Shown here piece after piece: positions 14,689-23,745 of a stretch of DNA of 64,000 nt. Source of the stretch: a virus. The first letter of the stretch is position 1. Each line of letters begins with the position of its first letter. Both the position numbers and the translations under genes were made by a program. The stretch covers positions 1 through 64,000 of the IMG/VR virus record IMGVR_UViG_3300033150_001207, one strand, 5' to 3'. The notes under the pieces were generated by a model that did not search any database, was not told the origin of the DNA, and was given only the letters and a program-made list of their open reading frames with translations.

Positions 14689-14717
14689 TTGACAATATTA
14701 TCTAATGTTCATATACT
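14689..14717 (+). promoter_or_regulatory. Consensus promoter, rightward
   Basis: TTGACA at 14689-14694 and TATACT at 14712-14717, 17 apart, upstream of the exported 3D-like protein. Confidence 0.8.
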
Positions 14718-14754
14718 AGAACAATTTTTTAACTTAACAAAGGGGAAAAATGTT

Positions 14755-15195
14755 ATGCGATTACGTATCTTGTTATCAGTTTCCACATTACTGTTGGTTT
14801 TATTTATGAATGCGGAAAGCGGTATGGACGCAGAACGTTGGCTTGATTATGAAATCAGAACGGTTACAGTTTGCGACAGTCTCAAAGTTGAATGTACGTG
14901 GTATACGAGTTCAGTGTATGAGTGTGACGAAACGCCCTGGATTACCTCTGACGGCTCAAGGGTACGTCATGGAATTATAGCATTGTCTCATGACTTATTT
15001 GATATATTTTCGTATGGGGATAGCATATATGTAGAAGGTTTAGGCTGGTACGAAATACATGACCTAATGCATGATAGATGGAATAACACGGTAGATATCT
15101 GGTGTGATAACAGGCTATATGCGCTTGAGAACGGCAGACAGAAAAAATGGATATTCTGGAACTTCAGAGAAGAAACACAATATTTTGTAAAATAA
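14755..15195 (+). CDS. Exported 3D-like (double-psi beta-barrel) protein (146 aa)
   Basis: ATG behind AAAGGGGAAAAATGTT. Residues ~1-22 (MRLRILLSVSTLLLVLF...) form a signal peptide. The mature part follows the 3D-domain pattern of RlpA/MltA-like barrels: TWYTSSVYECDETPWITSDG, IALSHDLF, YGDSIYVEGLGWYEIHD and a closing VDIW. In that family the conserved aspartates build a polysaccharide-binding or lytic site, so an action on the envelope is likely. It lies outside the lysis cluster and has its own promoter, which hints at expression at another time. Confidence 0.7.
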   Translation: MRLRILLSVSTLLLVLFMNAESGMDAERWLDYEIRTVTVCDSLKVECTWYTSSVYECDETPWITSDGSRVRHGIIALSHDLFDIFSYGDSIYVEGLGWYEIHDLMHDRWNNTVDIWCDNRLYALENGRQKKWIFWNFREETQYFVK

Positions 15196-15198
15196 AAC

Positions 15199-15227
15199 TT
15201 GACAATTTTGTTTATACTTTGTATATT
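15199..15227 (+). promoter_or_regulatory. Consensus promoter, rightward
   Basis: TTGACA at 15199-15204, 17-base spacer, TATATT at 15222-15227. It lies just after the previous gene and before the small-gene block at 15269-17610. Confidence 0.8.
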
Positions 15228-15268
15228 GTACTATTATCCATATAGATAGAAACAATAGGGCAAACAAG

Positions 15269-15538
15269 ATGAGTATCCTGGCGATAACAATCCTACTGAT
15301 AATAATAGTAGTTTTCAGTATAAGACTCAGGCAAATACGCAAAGAACTCAGAATACTCAATAGTAATTTATATACGTCCCTCGCAACGAACTTTGATATA
15401 ATACGAAGAAATTGCGACGATTTGAAAAATATGCAAAAATCCGCAAAGGCAAAACGCTTGATTAACCAGATAATGGTTGCACTTGATTATATAAAAATCG
15501 ATAGAGAAAAACACAGAAAAGAGGCTAGTAAATTATGA
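15269..15538 (+). CDS. Membrane-anchored coiled-coil protein (89 aa)
   Basis: Residues ~2-17 (SILAITILLIIIVVFSI) form an N-terminal membrane segment, followed by a charged helical region. This is the architecture of many small phage membrane proteins (spanin-like, holin-accessory or exclusion). The TGA overlaps the next ATG. Confidence 0.6.
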   Translation: MSILAITILLIIIVVFSIRLRQIRKELRILNSNLYTSLATNFDIIRRNCDDLKNMQKSAKAKRLINQIMVALDYIKIDREKHRKEASKL

Positions 15539-15720
15539 ACAAACCAACTGCTCCTCAACCCCCTGAGAGATTACGCGGTATTTCAATGTACAATCCCACG
15601 ATTAAAAAGCCACGTATTTCAAAGGGCAAGGCAAGACGTTGGAGGTATGCGATAGTGAAAACGCCAGCCCCGAATGATGCATACAGAACTGGATATGACA
15701 AAATTAAATGGGATGATTAA
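15535..15720 (+). CDS. Basic proline-rich small protein (61 aa)
   Basis: Coupled by ATGA to the previous gene. MNKPTAPQPPERLRG is followed by KKPRISKGKARRWRY, so it is strongly basic. Unknown function. Confidence 0.55.
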   Translation: MNKPTAPQPPERLRGISMYNPTIKKPRISKGKARRWRYAIVKTPAPNDAYRTGYDKIKWDD

Positions 15721-15733
15721 TAAGGTGGTGCAA

Positions 15734-16258
15734 ATGCCAAAGCAAACACGCAAGAATGCCAGTAGCAGGATAGAGCCAGGTGATATAGAAAAATTTAATA
15801 GTAAGCTCAAAGAACTTAAACTAACAAAGAAGAAATTCTGTAAGCAGTATGGTATAAATTATTCTACCCTTCGGACGGGTATATCCATGCTGAAGCTTCC
15901 GCAAAATGTATTTGCAGTTATATCTGATTTTATTAATGACGGACAGCAACAGGTACGAACCACACAATCTACACAAAAAGACGATATATTCGCAATTATC
16001 CAGAGAATGGCTCCTTTACTGTACAAACAAATAACCGACCCAGCCAATATTTTTCTTACATTATCGCATAAGGATAGCGATATGTTATTGGAAATTACCA
16101 ATAAAATTGTTAAAGATGTCAGCAATATAGTATCCACTGTCGGACTTGAAAATGAAGAGACTGGTAAATATACTATAGTAGTCGTGGCAAATGCGAAAAG
16201 TAAGGATGAACTGGTTAAAGCATGTAATAAATATGTGGGGTATATCGAAATTGACTGA
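15734..16258 (+). CDS. Putative HTH protein (174 aa)
   Basis: ATG behind AAGGTGGTGCAA is preferred to an upstream start 60 bases earlier. Residues ~30-55 (KLTKKKFCKQYGINYSTLRT) read as a helix-turn-helix. The rest is helical with a beta-rich C-terminus and no known motif. Possible regulator of this short operon. Confidence 0.5.
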   Translation: MPKQTRKNASSRIEPGDIEKFNSKLKELKLTKKKFCKQYGINYSTLRTGISMLKLPQNVFAVISDFINDGQQQVRTTQSTQKDDIFAIIQRMAPLLYKQITDPANIFLTLSHKDSDMLLEITNKIVKDVSNIVSTVGLENEETGKYTIVVVANAKSKDELVKACNKYVGYIEID

Positions 16259-16303
16259 TGGTAGTCTGAACATGAAATATAAAGACAAACAAAGGATAAT
16301 TAA

Positions 16304-16690
16304 GTGAAGACTGATGAATCGGATTTTTTGCTATTCCAGAAAGAATGCTGGAAATGGATTAACTACTTCGGGCTAAAGAATTGGGAATGGAACTTTACAC
16401 ATGAAGAAAACACGGCATTCGCCACTTATTGGGTAAGTGTAACTGACCGTGCATGCACAATCAATTTGAATACGGAATTTGACGACGAAGGGGTAAAAAT
16501 GCAAAGTGGGAAAGAAGCTGTGATAAAGTCATCCGCATTTCACGAGGTTATGGAAATTTTATTGGCAAAACTCGGTTGTCTTGTATTACCATCCCCAGCC
16601 AATCCCAATCCTCAATCAGATGTCAGGGGGGCTACCCACGAGATTATCCGAATTTTTGAAAATACCATATATAAGGACTTGAAACTATGA
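16304..16690 (+). CDS. Phage protein with FHEVME motif, possible metallohydrolase (128 aa)
   Basis: GTG start behind AAAGGATAATTAA. FHEVMEILLAKL near residue 79 and ATHEIIRIFENTIYK near residue 110 form a pattern I associate with a conserved family of phage proteins. HExxE recalls but does not match the HExxH zinc site. Function unproven; the ATGA overlap couples it to the next gene. Confidence 0.6.
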   Translation: MKTDESDFLLFQKECWKWINYFGLKNWEWNFTHEENTAFATYWVSVTDRACTINLNTEFDDEGVKMQSGKEAVIKSSAFHEVMEILLAKLGCLVLPSPANPNPQSDVRGATHEIIRIFENTIYKDLKL

Positions 16691-17013
16691 AAGGTATAAT
16701 CAAATCACGCTATATCGACGTTGGGGGATTAAAACTTCAACTCGCTCAAGCAATGTCGCATATCGAGAAAGCAGAAAGCATACTACGGGGTATTGATAAA
16801 GAACTTTCGCACATATCATCGCAACGTGAGCAAGCCCGATACGAGGCGCTGAAAATGGCATGCGAGGAATACTACGACTACTGTGGTAGCGGGGAATTCT
16901 CATACGATGGACTAAGAATGTATGAAGATGCAATAATCGAGAAGGCAATGGAACATATATATGACGATAGGGTTTTTGAAGCTATTCGGGAAATGATTGG
17001 AAGTAGATATTAA
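16687..17013 (+). CDS. Hypothetical helical protein (108 aa)
   Basis: ATGA overlap with the previous gene. Predicted long helices (LQLAQAMSHIEKAESILRG...), acidic C-terminus. No family recognised. Confidence 0.6.
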   Translation: MKGIIKSRYIDVGGLKLQLAQAMSHIEKAESILRGIDKELSHISSQREQARYEALKMACEEYYDYCGSGEFSYDGLRMYEDAIIEKAMEHIYDDRVFEAIREMIGSRY

Positions 17014-17037
17014 ACACTTTACAGGAAGGGAACAACA

Positions 17038-17610
17038 ATGAAGCGTAGAGAATTTTTACCAGCAGCAGTTGGGGCCGCATTAGTACCACAGGTCGTTAGC
17101 TCGAAGCTTAATAAAACGACGAGATGTTCTAGTATGTTGCTGAGCGACCATATATGCAATAAATTAATAAATCTTATAAGTCCTAAAACTCCGATTGAGA
17201 AAGTTGTTGATGGCATATTTCTGGACTATGTAAATAATCCCGATAGTTATTACAATAAAAAGTTCAAAGAATTTAAAGAGAAAGACAGAAAAGCTATTCG
17301 GGATAGCATTAACAGGTTTCAGAATGGCGTTGTTGATGCATGCAGAATTTATGTTACATATGATGAAGATTTAAAGGATGATGGTTATACTAATGATAAA
17401 CACATAAATGATGCTCTTGCAAAAGATATGCCAATAATATCAAAACATACATTCAGGAAAAATGATAAAGCGGAAGGAAAAAAATTTCTATTCATTCGAT
17501 ATAAAGAAGGAATTATGACCTCTGAAGATTTTGGAAGTGAGCATAGTAAGTTTAGTTTTGACGAGGTGTTTATACTTTCCGCTCTCAGCGATTGGAGTAA
17601 AAGCGGATGA
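17038..17610 (+). CDS. Protein with twin-arginine-like signal (190 aa)
   Basis: ATG behind AGGAAGGGAACAACA. The N-terminus MKRREFLPAAVGAALVPQVV matches a Tat signal: RR-x-FL, then a mildly hydrophobic alanine/valine stretch. The rest has no recognised domain and many lysines. If exported by Tat it would fold in the cytoplasm first. It is the last gene of this short rightward block and ends opposite a candidate antisense RNA. Confidence 0.6.
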   Translation: MKRREFLPAAVGAALVPQVVSSKLNKTTRCSSMLLSDHICNKLINLISPKTPIEKVVDGIFLDYVNNPDSYYNKKFKEFKEKDRKAIRDSINRFQNGVVDACRIYVTYDEDLKDDGYTNDKHINDALAKDMPIISKHTFRKNDKAEGKKFLFIRYKEGIMTSEDFGSEHSKFSFDEVFILSALSDWSKSG

Positions 17611-17639
17611 GTAATAGAATGTGTAAATCAGTGGGGCTT

Positions 17640-17782
17640 GCAATATTGTACGGAAATAACATGCGGTAAGCACCCATGAATTGAGCGTTCACAAGTGCTT
17701 ACCTTCACACAGGAGAAATCGCTCTATTGTAGCAATAGAGCATTATGAAAATGCAAACCTCGAAACGACAAGGAAGTGCACA
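17640..17782 (-). ncRNA. Candidate small RNA with two strong hairpins
   Basis: Downstream of the leftward promoter at 17789-17817 there is no gene for 180 bases. Instead there are two hairpins: GCTCTATTG/CAATAGAGC (17721-17741, 9 bp, 3-base loop) and GGTAAGCAC/GTGCTTACC (17665-17703, 9 bp). Continued leftward it would be antisense to the end of the gene at 17038-17610. No U-run terminator is evident, so the 3' end is uncertain. Confidence 0.5.
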
Positions 17783-17788
17783 TTACGC

Positions 17789-17817
17789 AATATAACCTAT
17801 TATGGTGTATTTGTCAA
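17789..17817 (-). promoter_or_regulatory. Consensus promoter without a downstream gene
   Basis: Minus-strand TTGACA at 17812-17817 and TATATT at 17789-17794, 17 apart, pointing into the hairpin region and away from any start codon. Confidence 0.7.
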
Positions 17818-17884
17818 GAAAATATACTGTAAATTTTTATATTATCCCACGGTTGATTAATCCTCAGTATATATAACCATTTGA

Positions 17885-18122
17885 TTACGCTGATACCTTT
17901 TTATTTATTAAGTAAGTATATTTCTCATCATCCATTGAATACATTAATGCCGATTCTTCGCTAAATCTTACTCTATCCTCATGTTCCTGGCGTTTACCGA
18001 TATTGAAATTATCTATTGGTCTGAAATACCCCATCACACATTCGATCCCAGATTTCACAACGAGTTCTTTCGTTATCTTCAACAGTTATTATTCTGTTAT
18101 TGCGTGTGGTAATCAAGGGCAT
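17885..18122 (-). pseudogene. NrdD C-terminus-like small gene, frameshifted
   Basis: A strong ribosome site (AAGGAGGTGATGCTCAA) precedes ATG 18120-18122, and the frame reads MPLITTRNNRIITVEDNERT then RCEIWDRM. Near 18031-18041 the match moves to another frame: VMGYFRPIDNFNIGKRQEHE, continuing to the stop at 17885. Joined, CEIWDRV-GYFRP-FN-GK-EH-R resembles the C-terminal glycyl-radical end of anaerobic ribonucleotide reductase, known in phages as short stand-alone proteins. One extra base breaks it. It could complement a damaged host reductase if intact. Confidence 0.6.
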
Positions 18123-18142
18123 TTGAGCATCACCTCCTTATG

Positions 18143-18838
18143 CTATAAATTCAATTTTAATTGTGAGCGTTCGTATTTTATTCTTTTATTTGCAATGTTC
18201 ACATAATCTTGATTAATTTCAAAACCAATAAAATTGCGATTGGTTCTTATACAGGCAACCGCCGTGGTGCCTGAACCCATGAATGGGTCGAGAATTAAAT
18301 CGTTTTCGTTGGATGACTTTACTAATATGTACTGAATTAAATCTACAGGTTTTTCGTTTTGATGACATTGGTTTTTACCTGCAACACGATTATGATACCA
18401 AACATCTGTTTCACGCTTACCATTAATAAAACGCCTACCCTTGTTTAGATATACAATAAGCTCCGTTTGTTTGCCGTATTGTGCATCAAGGTCGCCGGCA
18501 GTCCAATTATTCTTCACCCATGTTATCGTGTTTTTATAAGCAAACACATTATCCAGTAAAGGCTTTATTTTCTCAATAGCATCATGGTTTGTAAACCAGT
18601 ATATTGCCGAATTGTCTTTCAGCACACGGTTTATTTCATTAATAACAGGAACAGCCCATTTGATATTTTTATCATTTGCAATTTCAAAACAAAAATCATG
18701 GTCTTGCTGTATCCTGCGCCCAGTTTTGTATGCAACCCCATACGGTGGGTCGGTCAACACCAAATCTATGCTGTCATTATCAATCTTTTTCATGCCTTCA
18801 AAACAGTCCATATTATATATTTTATTAATTTCAAGCAT
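18143..18838 (-). CDS. DPPY-type DNA methyltransferase (231 aa)
   Basis: SAM-dependent DNA adenine (or N4-cytosine) methylase of the beta class. LTDPPYGV near residue 29 is catalytic motif IV, and LDPFMGSGTTAVAC near residue 183 is motif I, at a family-typical length. HQNEKPVDLIQYI matches the usual stretch before motif I. It has its own promoter at 18925-18953 and is divergent from the late operon. No restriction partner is seen. Confidence 0.9.
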   Translation of the reverse strand: MLEINKIYNMDCFEGMKKIDNDSIDLVLTDPPYGVAYKTGRRIQQDHDFCFEIANDKNIKWAVPVINEINRVLKDNSAIYWFTNHDAIEKIKPLLDNVFAYKNTITWVKNNWTAGDLDAQYGKQTELIVYLNKGRRFINGKRETDVWYHNRVAGKNQCHQNEKPVDLIQYILVKSSNENDLILDPFMGSGTTAVACIRTNRNFIGFEINQDYVNIANKRIKYERSQLKLNL

Positions 18839-18924
18839 TTGTATTTCCTTAACATAGCAGGCAATAAACCTTACTACTGTTGTACTTATTACTTATTTTC
18901 ATGGAAGCAAAACGGGAATGTATC

Positions 18925-18953
18925 AGTATACTAAATATAGCTCAGCATGTCAA
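18925..18953 (-). promoter_or_regulatory. Consensus promoter for the DPPY methylase
   Basis: Minus-strand TTGACA at 18948-18953 and TATACT at 18925-18930, 17 apart, about 90 bases before the start. Confidence 0.8.
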
Positions 18954-19034
18954 TAGAAAATCTTTGCATTTCCCACAATTTCCACTCGCAATCCATCCCG
19001 TAACCCACAAAAACAAAAAAATCAGCATAAATAC

Positions 19035-19063
19035 TTGACATATACAGTGTAATTCTTTATATT
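19035..19063 (+). promoter_or_regulatory. Consensus promoter of the late (structural) operon
   Basis: TTGACA at 19035-19040, 17-base spacer, TATATT at 19058-19063, about 90 bases before the small terminase. It is the only such promoter found between here and 58 kb on this strand. Confidence 0.8.
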
Positions 19064-19153
19064 GTAACACTGTAGCATAATGTACATTTGTACTAATCTA
19101 CAACAACCTGTTTAAACACAATGTATTATATATCACAATAACGATGGTGAAGT

Positions 19154-19651
19154 ATGGGCAAAAAGAAAAAATATGAAATAACTGAAGATAAACAAACAGG
19201 TAAATTTTCTGCTATTGATTACAAACCAGAATATTGCCAGGCAATTATTGACTACTTCAATATCGAACCGTATGAAGAAGTAAGAAACGAGGATGGTTTG
19301 ATAATCGACAGAATTCCAGTTAAAGTTCCTCTTCTTGGGAAATTCGCCGCGAGTATTGGTACAACCAGGTCTACAATACATCGATGGAAAAACAAATATC
19401 CCGAATTTGCCATTGCGTACGAAACAGCTCAAGCATATCAAGAAGATATACTTCTTACCAATGGACTATTGGGACTATATAAAAGTGCAAGTGTTGTAAT
19501 TTTCGCAATGAAAAATATACTTCAGTGGCGTGATAAGATTGAGACGACACATGAAGGTAGTCTGATAAACGACCTTGTGGCTGTTGTTTCAAAACACAAT
19601 CAAAAGAAGGATTTTATACAACAACGCGATGAATTCAGGCTTATCTCTTAA
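19154..19651 (+). CDS. terS: Terminase small subunit (165 aa)
   Basis: Recognises the packaging site and presents DNA to the large subunit. The mid-region (LLGKFAASIGTTRSTIHRWK, residues ~57-76) is the DNA-binding helix-turn-helix of the gp3/TerS family. The following AYETAQAYQEDILLTNGLLG and AMKNILQWRDK are characteristic of DNA-packaging proteins that act with headful terminases. The 3' end overlaps the large subunit start by 23 bases. Confidence 0.85.
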   Translation: MGKKKKYEITEDKQTGKFSAIDYKPEYCQAIIDYFNIEPYEEVRNEDGLIIDRIPVKVPLLGKFAASIGTTRSTIHRWKNKYPEFAIAYETAQAYQEDILLTNGLLGLYKSASVVIFAMKNILQWRDKIETTHEGSLINDLVAVVSKHNQKKDFIQQRDEFRLIS

Positions 19652-21206
19652 GGAACATAGGAAACCGAAACCCAGAAGAACTGGGCATGCTTACGACGAA
19701 GAAAAATGGGGACGCGACAAGAAACTGCTCAGCAATCAATACTGGAGATTGAATAATTTATACTGGATAATCGATAAGAATGGCAATAGGGTTCTTTTCA
19801 GAATGAATAATGTTCAGGACCACCTCTACAAAAATATGTGGTACTGGAACTTGATCTTGAAAAGCCGACAGCATGGTCATTCAACATTTGTGGGTTTACT
19901 GGCTCTTGATTATGCATTATTTAACAATAATGTGACTGTTAATATTATTGCACATAAATTAGATGATGCCGAGACTCTGTTTGCTAAGAAAATAGAATAT
20001 CCGTATTTAAATCTTCCAGAAGAGATACGAGAAGCCAGACCGGCTAAGAGTAAAACTGTTAGAACTCTTAAATTCAGCAATAATAGTGAGATTGCGGTTG
20101 ATACTTCTGCAAGAAGTGACACTTTGAATTTTTTGCATCTTTCTGAGATGGGGAAGATATGCCTTAACCACCCAGACAAAGCAAAAGAGATAGTTAATGG
20201 TTCAATTCCCGCATTACATACTGGTAGTTTATTATTTATAGAATCAACAAGCGAGGGTCCCGGTGGATATTTTGCAGATTGGTGTAAAGAAGCGTATGAC
20301 AGAGAACTTCGAGGTATAAAACCCAACAAGCGTCAGTTCAAACTTAACTTTTACCCATGGCATGAAGCAAAACATAATAGACTCAATCCCGAAGGTATAC
20401 AAATTTACCCCCGGCTGAATGATTATTTTTCTGATTTAAAACACAAACATAACATAGAGCTGGATGATGAACAAAAGGCCTGGTATGCGAATGAAATAAA
20501 CATTTTTGAAGATAACATGAGGCGTGAGCATCCGAGTTACTTCGAGGAAGCTTTTTACGAATCAACAGAGGGGGCATACTATTCGCAACAATTCAGGAAA
20601 ATGCGGGAAGAAGGTAGAATTACTAAAGTGCCCTACGATCCAAGTTTTCTAGTCACAACATCCTGGGATATCGGGGTAGACGATTCGACTGCTATATGGT
20701 TTACCCAGACCTGCGGACGTGAACTACACTGGATTGATTATATAGAGTCCAGCGGTGAGGGAATAGGATATTATGTTGATTTACTGAGAGAAAGGCAGCG
20801 AAAGTTCGGTTATAAATATGGGGCTCACATTGCCCCACCAGATATTATGGTAAGAGAGTTTGGTGCAGTCAACGCAGCGACACGTTGGCAGGCAGCAGCT
20901 AATTTAGGAATTAAGTTCGATATTGCACCAGCAGTAAGTGTTGCTGATGGAATACAGGCATTAAGAACCCTTCTAGATATTTCCTGGTTTGATGAAGAAA
21001 AATGTAGAGACGGTTATACCAAGTTGGAAAAATACCGTAAGGAATATGATGTGAGACTTGACAAATGGAAAGATAAACCGCGGCACGATCTTAATTCCCA
21101 TGCCAGCGACGCCGCACGCTATAGGGCAGTAGCCTGGAAAAGCAATGTACATACAAGCAATTTTAAAGTAGGGGAAAAATCAGTACCAGTGGGTGCATGG
21201 ACATAA
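19629..21206 (+). CDS. terL: Terminase large subunit (525 aa)
   Basis: ATPase/nuclease motor that packages DNA into the prohead. Start taken at ATG 19629 (MNSGLSLKEH), inside the end of terS. SRQHGHST near residue 78 is the Walker A variant of terminases, NFLHLSEMG near residue 171 the Walker B with its catalytic glutamate, and FIESTSEG the coupling motif. The nuclease half starts at TSWDIGVDDSTAIWF, where the Asp binds metal, and closes with SHASDAARYRAVAW. The overall pattern is closest to headful-packaging terminases. Confidence 0.93.
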   Translation: MNSGLSLKEHRKPKPRRTGHAYDEEKWGRDKKLLSNQYWRLNNLYWIIDKNGNRVLFRMNNVQDHLYKNMWYWNLILKSRQHGHSTFVGLLALDYALFNNNVTVNIIAHKLDDAETLFAKKIEYPYLNLPEEIREARPAKSKTVRTLKFSNNSEIAVDTSARSDTLNFLHLSEMGKICLNHPDKAKEIVNGSIPALHTGSLLFIESTSEGPGGYFADWCKEAYDRELRGIKPNKRQFKLNFYPWHEAKHNRLNPEGIQIYPRLNDYFSDLKHKHNIELDDEQKAWYANEINIFEDNMRREHPSYFEEAFYESTEGAYYSQQFRKMREEGRITKVPYDPSFLVTTSWDIGVDDSTAIWFTQTCGRELHWIDYIESSGEGIGYYVDLLRERQRKFGYKYGAHIAPPDIMVREFGAVNAATRWQAAANLGIKFDIAPAVSVADGIQALRTLLDISWFDEEKCRDGYTKLEKYRKEYDVRLDKWKDKPRHDLNSHASDAARYRAVAWKSNVHTSNFKVGEKSVPVGAWT

Positions 21207-21215
21207 GGATAGAGT

Positions 21216-23399
21216 ATGGCTGAGGTAATTAGATTATCACGAGAAGATATGGCAGAAAAACATGAAGAAGCAGTGCGGGAATCATATGCGGAAACCGAAA
21301 AGGCAATTGACCAGATTTCCCAAAGGGTTCAATCCCAGAGACAATTTAGTAATCTGGCAAGTTATATTCGGAGTTGCTGGAACAGTGCTCGTTCTGCCAA
21401 AATGGATATCCAGAAAGAGTTATATGAAAGTGCTTTGCAGCGTCGGGGTGAATACACACCCCAAAAGTTAAACGAGATAAAGCAACTTCCTGGCTCAACT
21501 GTATTCATGAATATAACATCGGTTAAATGCCGTGCTGCCGAGGCGTGGATAGATGATTCTCTTGGACATCAAGATACTCAGATATGGGACATAAAACCGA
21601 CGCCCATTCCAGACTTGCCTCCGCATATAAAAGAATACATTGAAAAGCTCGCTCAGTTTCGGGTCAGTAAAAATCCTCTTTTATTCCAAACAATCGAAAG
21701 TCAAAAAGAGTTTCAGGATTATCTCATATCGAACACTCATATAGAAATGCAGAAACAGGCAGAACTTGCCGCTGAACGTATGAGATTTAAAATTGAAGAC
21801 CAACTTATCGAAGCCAACTGGGTAGATGCACTTAAAGAAGTTATATCTGATGTTATTACATACAAAGCGGGATTTCTGAAAGGTCCAATTGTAAGACGTA
21901 AACTCACGCTCAAATGGGAACATGATGAAAGGACTGGAACATGGAATCCTAAAATAGAACCCAGGCTGGTTGTTAATTACGAACGTATATCCCCTTTTGA
22001 TATATATCCCGCACCTTCTGCTACCGGTATAAATACTGGATTTTTGATTGAGCACCACAGGCTAATCAGGCAGGATTTGGTAGATTTGATAGGCGTCCCC
22101 GGTTATCATACCCCAACCATCAGAAAAGTATTGAAGGAATACGGTAGCGGTGGACTCAGGGATTGGGTAAGAGTACAATCACTTAAAGAAGAAGCTGAGG
22201 GTAGAAAAGATATAGAATCCGCATCGGAAACCCCCTCTCCTGATAAAACAATAGATGCACTCGAATTCTGGGGTGATGCACCCGGTAGACTTCTTCTTGA
22301 ATGGGGACTGAAAACAGATGCCATAGATGATCCTGATAAAGAATATCATATCAGTGCATGGCTGATTGGTGAATATGTCATTAAAGCCACGTTAAATCAA
22401 CATCCTACTGGAAACAAACCGTACTATAAGACTTCATTTGAGAATATACCGGGTTCGTTCTGGGGTCGAGGTGTCCCTGAAATTATGAAAGATATTCAGG
22501 CGGTCTGTAATGCAACCGCAAGAGCGCTTATCAATAATTTGAGCATATCAAGTGCTCCTCAGACGATGGTTGATGTCAATCAGCTCGCATCGGGGCAAAA
22601 TATTGAAGAAATGTATCCTTGGAAACTATGGTATATCGACACCTCTACTGCTGGATTATCTAAAAACAGAGCGATTGAGTTTTTCCAGCCTAATTCCAAT
22701 GCTGACCAATTGCTCAGAGTGTATCAATACTATAAGAAAGAAGCGGATGAACATACTGGTATACCTTCTTATACGTATGGGTCGCCCGATGTTGGTGCTG
22801 GGGCCAGAACAGCGACAGGGCTTTCAATTCTTATGTCTAACGCGGCCAAAGGAATTCGTTTTGCTATATCCAATATTGATTTTAGTATAATCAGACCTTC
22901 TATAGATAATCTATATACGTTTAATATGTTGTATGATGAAGATGCGAGTATCAAGGGTGATTTACAGGTTGTTACGAAGGGCGCTCTTAGTCTTATACAG
23001 AAGGAAACAACTGCCGTACGTCGTGTGGAAATGCTGAATACTCTGGCAACAAACCCTGTTTATTTAGAAGTTATCGGGAAGAGAGGTATCTCTAATTTAC
23101 TTAGAGAAGTTATTGGCACACTTGATATGCCAACTGAGAGTATTGTACCAAGTGAACAAGACATAGAATCTCAAGATATACAAAAACAGATAATATTGCA
23201 ACTGCAACAAGGATTGATGGCAATACAGCAAGGTCAGATAACACCAGATGAATTCGTAGCAACGTTAATTCAATTACTTGGTATACAAGCCCCAGAACAA
23301 TCAACTAAGGGAACGCCGCAAAAGCCAGCTACTCTGATGCCAAGCGGTGAGCGTGCAGGTGGAATTGATACGAGTTTATATGTAAAACAAAAGCAGTAA
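21216..23399 (+). CDS. Portal protein (727 aa)
   Basis: Forms the dodecameric DNA gate at the head vertex. The position right after TerL, the 727-residue length (as in large P22-type portals) and the signature central segment (YERISPFDIYPAP, then FENIPGSFWGRGVPE) support it. The tail end is glutamine-rich and helical (LQLQQGLMAIQQGQ), likely the barrel. Confidence 0.88.
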   Translation: MAEVIRLSREDMAEKHEEAVRESYAETEKAIDQISQRVQSQRQFSNLASYIRSCWNSARSAKMDIQKELYESALQRRGEYTPQKLNEIKQLPGSTVFMNITSVKCRAAEAWIDDSLGHQDTQIWDIKPTPIPDLPPHIKEYIEKLAQFRVSKNPLLFQTIESQKEFQDYLISNTHIEMQKQAELAAERMRFKIEDQLIEANWVDALKEVISDVITYKAGFLKGPIVRRKLTLKWEHDERTGTWNPKIEPRLVVNYERISPFDIYPAPSATGINTGFLIEHHRLIRQDLVDLIGVPGYHTPTIRKVLKEYGSGGLRDWVRVQSLKEEAEGRKDIESASETPSPDKTIDALEFWGDAPGRLLLEWGLKTDAIDDPDKEYHISAWLIGEYVIKATLNQHPTGNKPYYKTSFENIPGSFWGRGVPEIMKDIQAVCNATARALINNLSISSAPQTMVDVNQLASGQNIEEMYPWKLWYIDTSTAGLSKNRAIEFFQPNSNADQLLRVYQYYKKEADEHTGIPSYTYGSPDVGAGARTATGLSILMSNAAKGIRFAISNIDFSIIRPSIDNLYTFNMLYDEDASIKGDLQVVTKGALSLIQKETTAVRRVEMLNTLATNPVYLEVIGKRGISNLLREVIGTLDMPTESIVPSEQDIESQDIQKQIILQLQQGLMAIQQGQITPDEFVATLIQLLGIQAPEQSTKGTPQKPATLMPSGERAGGIDTSLYVKQKQ

Positions 23400-23412
23400 G
23401 CGAGAGGGTATT

Positions 23413-23682
23413 GTGAAACCGCCAGACAAAGATGTGCTTATAGCGATAGAAGGATTGAAAGCCACCAATTTTGCTCAGTTCGAGAAGATTGTCGAGTGGT
23501 TTAGAGAATCGTACGAATCTGACCTTAAAAATGCTCTCAGTCCGATTGTCAGTGATAAAGAACAACACCAAGCAGCGGGTTCGGCAAATACACTCAGTTT
23601 TATACTTAATGTCATAGAAAGCGCTCGTAATAGAATTGAAAGCACGAATTATATTGAGTATGTAACTTCAAAAAAAGGATAG
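23413..23682 (+). CDS. Small head-associated hypothetical protein (89 aa)
   Basis: GTG start behind GAGAGGGTATT. Helical and acidic, with FEKIVEWFRESYESDLKNAL. Sits between portal and decoration protein, where many phages carry a small protein of unknown role. Confidence 0.65.
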   Translation: MKPPDKDVLIAIEGLKATNFAQFEKIVEWFRESYESDLKNALSPIVSDKEQHQAAGSANTLSFILNVIESARNRIESTNYIEYVTSKKG

Positions 23683-23745
23683 AATATAACGATGGTTGGT
23701 AGTTATAGATTGCATGCAAAAGACAATACACACAGGGGAATAGTT

